NCBI GenBank assembly: GCA_035622755.1
Contig: DASPUU010000335.1
Span: 1 to 5,951, forward strand
DNA: 5,951 nt
Reading direction: 5' to 3'
Origin: JADGRA01 sp035622755
Lineage (GTDB): Bacteria > Myxococcota > Myxococcia > Myxococcales > Myxococcaceae
The notes under the pieces were generated by a model, which saw only the letters and a list, made by a program, of their open reading frames with translations, was not told where the DNA came from and ran no database searches. Positions 1 to 5,487 of this stretch are shown here, piece by piece. Numbering within the stretch: the first letter of the stretch is position 1; every line of letters starts with the position of its first letter. The position numbers and the translations under genes were made by a program.

Positions 1-1600
1 CGTCCAGGAAGTAGTGGCGCCAGTCGATGGACTCCGGATCCCAGGGGATGCGGGCCCGGTCCTCGGGGGTGAGCCGGGCGGTGACGGCCCGGGTGTTGTC
101 GCAGCGAAAGACGTAGTGGTTGTCCCAGATGAAGGGGAGGAACAGCTCGGCCAGGGCAGAGAAGGAGCGGGCCTGCTCCTCCACGTCGGACAGCTTCTCC
201 CGGGCGCGCTCGACCAGGGCCGATACGCGCGGCGCGCCCCAGGTGGGCTGCAGCTCGTCCAGGGCGGTCCGGAGCAGCTTGGCGCCGCGGGCGAGCAAGG
301 GCGTGGAGCGGAGCTGGAAGGCACGCTTGCTGACCGGGACCGGCTCGATCCGGCTCTGCAGCTCGTTCCACAGGCGACTTCCGGTCGACTTGGTCCGGAA
401 GAACCGCCGGCGGTAGAGCCCGACCAGCTCGGAGGAGCGGGCGGCGTAGAGCGGGTTCACGTCCCCCGAGACCTGGTGGTAGACGCGCCGCTCGCGGGTG
501 GTGAGCGCCTGGGCGGTGATGGCGATGAGCGAGCCGGCCGCCAGGTCCACCGGCACGATGTCGAGGATGTTCCGCTCGCCGGCGGGCAGGCTCCGCTGGC
601 CCTTCAGGCCGGCATAGGCCAGCGGCGCCGAGGTGGTGAAGCCCTCGTTCCAGCCCGGGAAGGGATAGCGCAGCGCGCTCTCCACCACGCTCGGCCGGAC
701 GATGGCGTAGGACAGCCCGGGGTTGCCGGCCATCACCTGCTCGCCGAGCGACTTGGTGTAGGTGTAGGTGTTGGGCCAGCCCCAGGCCCGGGCGCGCTCC
801 ATGCCCGCGTCGACCAGCTTCTGGGTGAGCCACAGCTTGCGCTCGCGCCCCACCGCCAGGCGGAGCGCCTTCTCGTCGAGCGGGTCACGCCCCTCCTGCT
901 CCAGGCGCTCGGTGGCCCGCTTGCGGAACACCGCGGTCAGCGCCGCGTCCTCCGCCTTGCCCCGGAGCCGGGCCACCTCCTCGCGGCAGTCGGCCAGCTC
1001 GCGCTGCAGCGAGAAGTCCCGTCCGTCGAGCTCCCCGCGCTTGGGGAAGTAGCCGGCGATCTCCTCGTCCTCGAACACCAGCCCGGACCGGTTCCCGGCC
1101 ACGAAGGCCGTCGAGACGTGGACCAGCGGGGCGTCGAAGAGGAGGGCGAGGTCCACCGCGTGCTGGACGCCGTAGGTGTTGACCTTGAGGCCGACCTCCA
1201 GCGAGGGGTTGAAGGAGACCAGGCCGGCGCAGTTGATGATGCAGGACACCGACCCGCGGAGCGCGGCCAGGCTGGCCTCGGGGAGGCCGAAAGCGGGCTC
1301 GGTGACGTCCCCGTCGAGGACCTCCACCCGGGAACGGACGAAGGCGGCGGCGCCCTCCTCCCCCAGCTCGTCCCGCAGCGGCCGGAAGGGCTCGCCGGGG
1401 AGGATGCGGTCGAAGAAGCGCGCCGCGGCGGAGGCGGACGAGCCGCGCCGCACGACCACCGAGATGCGGGCCAGCTCCCGCCCGTAGCGGTGGAGGAGCA
1501 TGGACAGCGTCACCTTCCCCACGAAGCCGGTGCCTCCGACCAGGAGCAGGTGCCGGCCGGCGAGGGTCCGGGCGACGTCGAGGGGGGCGGGGTCGGCCAT
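1..1600 (-). CDS. Fatty acyl-CoA reductase-like protein (extended SDR, male-sterility family), 3' end outside window
   Basis: Translation from the ATG at 1600-1598 stays open to the window edge for 533 residues, so the C-terminus is missing. The N-terminus has the nucleotide-binding loop VGGTGFVGK (residues 21-29), followed by DGDV near 97 and NCAG near 123-126. The SDR catalytic set is visible as VSTAF (Ser163/Thr164) and YTYTK (Tyr279, Lys283), then a VRPSVVES segment and a PFPGW motif, typical of NAD_binding_4 (male sterility) fatty acyl-CoA reductases. This family reduces long-chain acyl-CoA or acyl-ACP with NAD(P)H to aldehyde or alcohol. Between the Ser/Thr and Tyr/Lys motifs lies a charged, probably helical insert (about 195-265). 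The distal part (IDWRHYFLD at the edge) resembles the C-terminal region of bacterial acyl-CoA reductases. The start lies 29 nt after the LarA-like stop. AAGGA sits almost against the ATG, so the ribosome site is poorly spaced. The substrate is inferred from the family only. Confidence 0.87.
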   Translation of the reverse strand, partial: MADPAPLDVARTLAGRHLLLVGGTGFVGKVTLSMLLHRYGRELARISVVVRRGSSASAAARFFDRILPGEPFRPLRDELGEEGAAAFVRSRVEVLDGDVTEPAFGLPEASLAALRGSVSCIINCAGLVSFNPSLEVGLKVNTYGVQHAVDLALLFDAPLVHVSTAFVAGNRSGLVFEDEEIAGYFPKRGELDGRDFSLQRELADCREEVARLRGKAEDAALTAVFRKRATERLEQEGRDPLDEKALRLAVGRERKLWLTQKLVDAGMERARAWGWPNTYTYTKSLGEQVMAGNPGLSYAIVRPSVVESALRYPFPGWNEGFTTSAPLAYAGLKGQRSLPAGERNILDIVPVDLAAGSLIAITAQALTTRERRVYHQVSGDVNPLYAARSSELVGLYRRRFFRTKSTGSRLWNELQSRIEPVPVSKRAFQLRSTPLLARGAKLLRTALDELQPTWGAPRVSALVERAREKLSDVEEQARSFSALAELFLPFIWDNHYVFRCDNTRAVTARLTPEDRARIPWDPESIDWRHYFLD

Positions 1601-1629
1601 GTCCTTGCGGGGGGTCTCCCGTCGGCAGT

Positions 1630-3243
1630 CTAGAGGCGGACGTCGGTCTGGAGGATGGGGGCGGACTTGACCACGGTGATCGACGCGCTGCGCCCCATGG
1701 CGCCGCGCGCCATGTCGATGGCCTCGGCGAGCGTGTCCGCGCGCTCCCAGCCGAGCAGCTCGGGCACGTGGTTGTTCTCCGCTCCGGCGACGATGACCTT
1801 GCCCACGTGCTGCCGGCCGTTCTCGCCCCAGTACCACATGTAGAAGGGGTGGGCCCCGTGGTAGGCGTGTCCCTTGCGGTAGAGATGGACGTAGGAGGGG
1901 TTGGTGGCGAACTCCCGCTCGTACTTGTGCTCGAGCACCATCGCGTCGCGCGTCTCGGGGAGGAGCCGGTTGAAGAACTCGATGTAGCTCGGGTGGTGCT
2001 CGGGGTCGAACTCGTCGTAGGCCGGGTGGCAGAGGATGACCACCCCGCCCTTCTTCACCAGCGGAACGCCCCGGTTGAGGTTGAACAGGTAACCGAGCCC
2101 CATCACCTGGACGAGCAGCGGATTGAGGATGGAGTTGACGTTGTAGGGGGAGATGTAGGGGACGCCCCAGACGACGATGTCGCTCTGCCCCTCCACCGGC
2201 ACGCTGTACTGGCGCCAGCAGACCTCGAGCGTCTTCTCGTGGCACGGCTCGGTGGCCCCGGCGTGCACGCCGATGACGTCGTAGGGCGCGGGGATGGCCA
2301 TGAACAGCTTGCGCTTGGCCACCCGGGGCAGCTTGGAGAGCGTGTAGCGCAGCCCCTGGAACTTGAGCCGGTCGAGCTCGGTGAAGTCCTCCTCGCGCTT
2401 GCCGAGGAAGCCGGTGGGCCCGTCGAACATCCGGTTGTTGAGCACCGTCTCGATGTGGAACACCTTGAGGTGCTGGTCGATGACCCGCCCGATGCGCTCC
2501 GTGCTCCGGTGCAGCGCGCTCCGGCTCGGCTCCATGTAGCTCTCGGACTCGCGGATGGTCTTCGGGTTGTGGTGGGCGCGCAGGGACTGGTAGTTGGCCA
2601 GACCCGTCCCCACCGACTTGTGCCCGCCGTCCATGGGGACGAGGTTGATGTTGACGTAGACGAGAAGGTCGCTCTCGGCGGCGCGGCGGTTGATGGCCAC
2701 CACCTCACCGTGGCCGGTCCGGTCCAGCTCCACCATCCCCTCCGGGTCCTCGGCGTCGTGGTTGTAGTACCGGTCCGGGTGGTAGGCGTCGAAGATGCGG
2801 GCGCCCACCATGCGCTTCATCTCCGCCTCGGTCATGCGCCGGTGCAGCGCGTTGGCGATGATCAGGTGCACGTCGTCGACGCCCGAGTCGGCGAGCAGCT
2901 CGAGGACGATCTCCAGCACCGTCTGCCGGACGTCGGGCGTGACCATCGGCGGCAGCGGGAGCGAGATGTCGTCCAGGGCGATGGTCACCTTCATGCCCGG
3001 CCGGAGGAGGGCGTGCAGGGGGTCCATCCCCTCGGGGTGGTTGAGGGCCCAGCGGATGGCCGCCTTGGGGTTGGGCACGCCCTGCAGCGGGGCGCGGGCG
3101 AACACCACCCGCGTGCCGAGGGGGAGGTCCTCGAGCAGGAAGTCCTCGCCGTGGAAGAGGATGCGGGGCGGGCTTCCCTTCTCGGTGATCACCACCTGGT
3201 TCTGCTCGTCGTAGAGGCGCCTCAGCGTCTTGAGCGGTCGCAT
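1630..3243 (-). CDS. LarA-like (DUF2088, nickel-pincer racemase family) protein, 537 aa
   Basis: The first ~235 residues follow the N-terminal domain of lactate racemase LarA: a LPLGTRVVF strand near 40-48, LDDISLP (90-96), IIANALHRR (128-136), NHDAEDPEG (161-169), and GGHKSVGTG (206-214) followed by HHNP (224-227). In LarA the Lys of the GG-x-K motif carries the covalent nickel-pincer nucleotide and a His 16 residues later binds nickel. Lys209 and His225 have exactly that spacing, and His134 matches the first catalytic His. The second catalytic His, normally 10 residues before the Lys, falls on Ile199, and the substrate Arg of the D-x-x-R motif appears to be Leu95. The protein is about 110 residues longer than typical LarA (about 425), with a His- and aromatic-rich C-terminal half. 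LarB, LarC and LarE, which make the cofactor, are not in the window. The start is one base after the HAD stop. Family membership is well supported; substrate and reaction are unknown, and calling it a lactate racemase would be unsafe. Confidence 0.87.
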   Translation of the reverse strand: MRPLKTLRRLYDEQNQVVITEKGSPPRILFHGEDFLLEDLPLGTRVVFARAPLQGVPNPKAAIRWALNHPEGMDPLHALLRPGMKVTIALDDISLPLPPMVTPDVRQTVLEIVLELLADSGVDDVHLIIANALHRRMTEAEMKRMVGARIFDAYHPDRYYNHDAEDPEGMVELDRTGHGEVVAINRRAAESDLLVYVNINLVPMDGGHKSVGTGLANYQSLRAHHNPKTIRESESYMEPSRSALHRSTERIGRVIDQHLKVFHIETVLNNRMFDGPTGFLGKREEDFTELDRLKFQGLRYTLSKLPRVAKRKLFMAIPAPYDVIGVHAGATEPCHEKTLEVCWRQYSVPVEGQSDIVVWGVPYISPYNVNSILNPLLVQVMGLGYLFNLNRGVPLVKKGGVVILCHPAYDEFDPEHHPSYIEFFNRLLPETRDAMVLEHKYEREFATNPSYVHLYRKGHAYHGAHPFYMWYWGENGRQHVGKVIVAGAENNHVPELLGWERADTLAEAIDMARGAMGRSASITVVKSAPILQTDVRL

Positions 3244-3244
3244 G

Positions 3245-3251
3245 TCACCTC
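3245..3251 (-). promoter_or_regulatory. Ribosome binding site of the LarA-like gene, overlapping the HAD stop
   Basis: On the minus strand the end of the HAD gene reads GAGGTGA, which contains a good anti-16S match and the TGA stop, then one base, then the ATG at 3243. The ribosome site is thus inside the last codons of the upstream gene, which favours translational coupling. The spacing from GAGG to ATG is 4 nt, slightly short. Confidence 0.7.
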
Positions 3252-3913
3252 AGGTCGAGCACCGGCCAGTGGTAGGCGCGGGCGAGCGAGCGGAGCCGGA
3301 CATCCGGGTTCACCGCCGTGGGCCGCCCCACCATGGCCAGCATGGCGTAGTCGGAGAAGCTGTCCGAGTAGGCGAAGCTCTGGTCCAGCGCCAGACCGTG
3401 CTTGACGCAGTAGTCGCGGATGGCGTGGGCCTTGTTCGCCCCCTCGATGATGGGAGGGATGACCTTGCCGGTGGCGAAACCGCCCACGAACTGCATCTTG
3501 TTGGCGATGACGTCGTCGGCACCGAGCATGCGGGCCAGCGGCCAGACGGTGAAGTCGAGCGCTCCGGTGATGAAGACGATGCGGCACCCCGAGCGGCGCG
3601 CCTCGTCGATCAGGTCCTGGGCCTTGGGGAAGAGGGCCGGCCGGAGCACGTCCTCGAGCATCTCCTCGCCGAGGACGATGAGCCGGTCCTCGCTCAGCCC
3701 GGAGTAGGCCCGGTAGAAGTATTCGTTGAACCACTTGCGGTTGATCAGGTCCAGCGCCAGGTAGGCCGGCACCTGGGCGATGGTGGCCAGGGTGCGGCCG
3801 GCGATTCCGGAGAACGTTCCCCGGTTCATCGCGTAGTAGGCATAGGTGTGGACGATGTTCGTCTTCACCAGCGTTCCGTCCACGTCGTAGAAAGCGGCCT
3901 TCTGGACGCTCAT
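3245..3913 (-). CDS. HAD-IB family phosphatase (222 aa)
   Basis: All four motifs of the haloacid dehalogenase superfamily are present. Motif I is DVDGT (nucleophile Asp10, acid/base Asp12). Motif II is ITG (Thr116). Motif III is Lys161 in GANKAHAI. Motif IV is SDSFSD (Asp184, Asp188, Mg2+ binding). The region between motifs I and II (about 20-95) is a helical, aromatic-rich C1 cap. The C-terminal AVNPD (200-204) and the WP near 216-217 are typical of the HAD-IB subfamily related to SerB and CicA. Such enzymes hydrolyse a phosphate monoester through an aspartyl-phosphate, probably in the cytoplasm since no signal peptide is seen. The ATG at 3913 overlaps the SDR stop as ATGA, and GAGGG lies 6 nt upstream of it. 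HAD-IB proteins often occur beside lipid acyltransferases or SDRs, so a phosphorylated lipid or alcohol intermediate is plausible. That is inference, and phosphoserine phosphatase-like activity cannot be excluded. Confidence 0.92.
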   Translation of the reverse strand: MSVQKAAFYDVDGTLVKTNIVHTYAYYAMNRGTFSGIAGRTLATIAQVPAYLALDLINRKWFNEYFYRAYSGLSEDRLIVLGEEMLEDVLRPALFPKAQDLIDEARRSGCRIVFITGALDFTVWPLARMLGADDVIANKMQFVGGFATGKVIPPIIEGANKAHAIRDYCVKHGLALDQSFAYSDSFSDYAMLAMVGRPTAVNPDVRLRSLARAYHWPVLDLR

Positions 3914-4881
3914 AGCCAGCCCTCGGCCTGATACCACGCGGCGCTCCGGGCAATCGAGTCGCGCACGCCCACCCGGGGCGTCCAGCCCAGCGTCGACCGG
4001 GCCTTCTCCCCGCTGCACGTCCACGCCGGCGCGAGGAGCTGCCGCGCCAGCTTCCGGTTGAGCGGGAGGTGGCGCCCGGTGGCGCGCGAGACGGCGTCGG
4101 CGGCGGTGGCCAGGGCCCGCAGCACGCGAGGAGAGACCCGGACGGTGCGCGGCGTGACGCCCAGGACGCGGGCCCCCTCGTCCTGGATCTCCTCCAGGGT
4201 GGTCGTCTCGGGCCCGGGACAGAAGAAGGCCTCTCCCGCCGCGCGGGGATGGACGCCCAGGACGAGGAGGAGTTCCACCACGTCGTCCACGTCCACCACC
4301 GAGAGAGGGCGCGGGCCTCCTCCGATGACCAGCCGGATGCCCCGTCGGATGAGCTTGAAAAACACGAGGTTTTCGCGGTCTCCGGGGCCGAGGATGCGCG
4401 GAGGCCGGGCCACCGAGACCTCCAGCTGCCCGGAGTGAGCCAGAGCGATGCGCTCGGCCTCGGCCTTGCTTTCGCCGTACCACTCCTCGGGGGCGAACGG
4501 GTCCGCCTCGACGTGGGGGCGGTCCGGGCGGGAGGGGCCCACCGCCGCCAGGGAGCCGGCGAGCACCAGCCTGCGGACCCCCGACCGCCACGACGCGTCA
4601 CACACCTGGCGCGTGCCCTCGGCATTGACGCGGAGAAAGGCCTCGCGCACCGGCGCCCGCCGGATTCCGGCGAGATGGAAGACCACGTCGACGCCGGAAA
4701 CGGCCCGGGACGTGGACGCCGCGTCGTTGACGTCCCCCTGGACCCATTCCACCCCGGGAACCGGCGGCGCCGCCGGGAGCCGGCCACGGACCATGCCACG
4801 GACGCGGTGTCCGGCGGCGGCGAGCGCCCTCACCAGCGCCGATCCGAGAAACCCACCTGCACCGGTGATCAGCGCATGCAC
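3910..4881 (-). CDS. NAD-dependent epimerase/dehydratase family protein (extended SDR, 323 aa)
   Basis: This is a Rossmann-fold oxidoreductase of the extended SDR class. With the GTG start at 4881, the dinucleotide-binding motif TGAGGFLG falls at residues 6-13, GD (acidic residue Asp50) at 49-50, HLAG at 69-72, the catalytic Ser110 in AGSLAAVG, and YGESK with Tyr135 and Lys139. ARPPRILGPG-like and PLSVVDVDDV segments match extended SDRs of the sugar-epimerase, 3-beta-hydroxysteroid dehydrogenase, HpnA and OleD type. These do not separate the subfamilies, so the substrate is unknown. It is the first gene of the block and overlaps the HAD gene by 4 nt. The frame stays open upstream to a GTG at 4986, giving a 358-residue version. 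I prefer 4881 because the Rossmann strand starts right there, and because the extra 35 residues are charged and would use up most of the divergent promoter region. A GAGGAAGG about 13 nt upstream of 4881 is a rather distant ribosome site, so the start is not certain. Confidence 0.9.
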   Translation of the reverse strand: MHALITGAGGFLGSALVRALAAAGHRVRGMVRGRLPAAPPVPGVEWVQGDVNDAASTSRAVSGVDVVFHLAGIRRAPVREAFLRVNAEGTRQVCDASWRSGVRRLVLAGSLAAVGPSRPDRPHVEADPFAPEEWYGESKAEAERIALAHSGQLEVSVARPPRILGPGDRENLVFFKLIRRGIRLVIGGGPRPLSVVDVDDVVELLLVLGVHPRAAGEAFFCPGPETTTLEEIQDEGARVLGVTPRTVRVSPRVLRALATAADAVSRATGRHLPLNRKLARQLLAPAWTCSGEKARSTLGWTPRVGVRDSIARSAAWYQAEGWL

Positions 4882-4974
4882 CCGCGCGAACCCGCCTTCC
4901 TCGACCAGGACCCTCCGGGAAGCTACCTCTGTCGCGCGTGTTTTCCCCTCTGAAACCTGATAGTCACCGCCGCT

Positions 4975-4992
4975 GGCTTCGGGCACGAAGCC
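4975..4992. repeat. Inverted repeat, 7-bp perfect stem with 4-nt loop
   Basis: GGCTTCG (4975-4981) and CGAAGCC (4986-4992) are exact reverse complements around the loop GGCA. The repeat lies 37-54 nt upstream of the SWIB start and covers the alternative upstream GTG of the SDR frame. It could be an operator in the divergent region or a hairpin in the SWIB leader. At this length in GC-rich DNA, chance is also possible. Confidence 0.5.
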
Positions 4993-5010
4993 CTAACGCC
5001 CCCGGAGCGG

Positions 5011-5017
5011 GGAGGAG
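5011..5017 (+). promoter_or_regulatory. Ribosome binding site of the SWIB gene
   Basis: GGAGGAG ends 11 nt before the ATG at 5029, a strong core with somewhat long spacing. Just upstream, CCCC (5000-5003) could pair with GGGG (5009-5012), which would partly mask this site. The short stem makes that only a possibility. Confidence 0.65.
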
Positions 5018-5028
5018 ATTGCGAACGA

Positions 5029-5328
5029 ATGGCCGCTAAGAAGCCCGCGAAGAAGAAGAAGGCCTCTGGCTCGAAGCGCAAGCCGAACGCCGCCTTCATG
5101 AAGGAGCTCAACCCGTCCAAGGACCTGGCCGAGGTGGTTGGCAGCAAGCCGATTCCGCGCACCGAGGTGGTGAAGAAGCTCTGGGCTTACATCCGCAAGA
5201 ACAATCTCCAGGACGCGAAGGAGAGGCGGATGATCAACGCCGACGACAAGCTGAGGGTCGTCTTCGGCGGCAAGAGGCAGGTCTCGATGTTCGAGATGAC
5301 CAAGCTGGTCAACAAGCACCTCAGCTGA
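5029..5328 (+). CDS. SWIB/MDM2-domain protein with lysine-rich N-terminal tail (99 aa)
   Basis: Residues 1-18 are a basic tail rich in Lys, Ala, Pro and Ser (AAKKPAKKKK), like histone H1 or bacterial nucleoid-protein tails. Residues ~22-98 match a SWIB/MDM2 domain: FMKELNPSKDLAEVVG, then PRTEVVKKLWAYIRKNNLQD (the conserved helix with the W-Y-I-x-x-N-x-L-Q pattern), ADDKLRVVF, and a terminal SMFEMTKLVNKHLS helix. In eukaryotes the domain occurs in SWI/SNF complexes and in MDM2. Stand-alone or topoisomerase-fused bacterial versions are known, notably in chlamydiae, and stand-alone ones occur in several Gram-negative groups. Their function is poorly defined; a role in nucleoid or DNA topology is usually proposed. 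The ATG is supported by a GGAGGAG ribosome site. The protein is complete, transcribed away from the SDR block and followed by strong hairpins, so it is probably monocistronic. DNA binding through the Lys tail is inference. Confidence 0.95.
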   Translation: MAAKKPAKKKKASGSKRKPNAAFMKELNPSKDLAEVVGSKPIPRTEVVKKLWAYIRKNNLQDAKERRMINADDKLRVVFGGKRQVSMFEMTKLVNKHLS

Positions 5329-5353
5329 CACCGGCCGGTCGCTGAAGCATTTC

Positions 5354-5392
5354 CGACGGGGCTCGCCACGAGGACGGCGGCGGGCCCCGTCG
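5354..5392 (+). terminator. Strong hairpin after the SWIB gene, possible terminator without a clear U-tract
   Basis: Bases 5354-5367 pair with 5379-5392 over 14 positions with a single G-U wobble, leaving an 11-nt loop. The core arms are CGACGGGGC and GCCCCGTCG. The hairpin starts 26 nt after the SWIB stop, where a terminator would be expected. No run of T follows (the next bases are CCGTTCCGGGG), so intrinsic termination is not certain. It may instead stabilise the mRNA 3' end or work with Rho. Confidence 0.55.
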
Positions 5393-5437
5393 CCGTTCCG
5401 GGGAGTCGCCGGGCCGGGACGGCGGCCATCCCGCCGA

Positions 5438-5465
5438 CGGCACGTGCGAGAGGGTGCACGTGCCG
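5438..5465. repeat. Perfect 10-bp inverted repeat with a CACGTG in each arm
   Basis: CGGCACGTGC (5438-5447) and GCACGTGCCG (5456-5465) are exact reverse complements separated by 8 nt (GAGAGGGT). Each arm contains the self-complementary hexamer CACGTG, and the two hexamers are 16 bp apart centre to centre. It lies 23-50 nt upstream of the ATG at 5488, between the SWIB gene and the LysM gene. That position suits an operator or leader hairpin for the LysM gene, or a second terminator-like stem for the SWIB transcript. No T-run follows. Confidence 0.6.
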
Positions 5466-5487
5466 GGACCCCGAGCTGGCCGGTTCC

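Larger units (their letters stand above)
4882..5028. promoter_or_regulatory. Divergent intergenic region with promoters for the SDR block and the SWIB gene
   Basis: This 147-bp gap separates two divergent transcription units and must hold both promoters if the SDR starts at 4881. Its least GC-rich part, about 4938-4966 (TTTTCC, TGAAACC, TGATAG), is the likeliest promoter core. I cannot assign convincing -35 and -10 boxes in either direction. It also holds an inverted repeat at 4975-4992 (listed separately) and, at its right end, the ribosome site of the SWIB gene. Co-regulation of the two sides is possible but not shown. Confidence 0.6.

Noticed and set aside
14..1633. 539-residue open frame on the plus strand opposite the acyl-CoA reductase
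   Set aside because: Its product is low-complexity, rich in Gly, Glu, Leu, Val and Arg, with no domain. The minus-strand frame shows clear Rossmann and YxxxK motifs. Long antisense open frames are normal in DNA this GC-rich.
1630..3243. Naming the gene larA (lactate racemase)
   Set aside because: Two key positions of lactate racemase seem replaced, the protein is much longer, and larB, larC and larE are absent from the window.
1768..3405. 545-residue open frame on the plus strand opposite the LarA-like gene
   Set aside because: The product is dominated by Val, Asp, His, Leu and Glu, has no recognisable fold, and crosses the boundary between two well-supported minus-strand genes.
3222..4799. 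525-residue minus-strand frame across the HAD and SDR genes
   Set aside because: Composition is Arg/Pro/Ser/Gly-rich shadow coding; the two correct frames carry all HAD and SDR motifs.
3910..4881. Assigning the SDR as OleD of long-chain olefin synthesis or as hopanoid HpnA
   Set aside because: No OleA/B/C or hopanoid genes are in the window, and the visible motifs are shared by the whole extended SDR class.
4069..4953. 294-residue plus-strand frame opposite the SDR gene
   Set aside because: No domain, biased composition, and it is antisense to a complete SDR.
5330..5339. Palindrome ACCGGCCGGT right after the SWIB stop
   Set aside because: A 10-bp palindrome of G and C without a loop is expected often in such GC-rich DNA, and nothing else supports a function.
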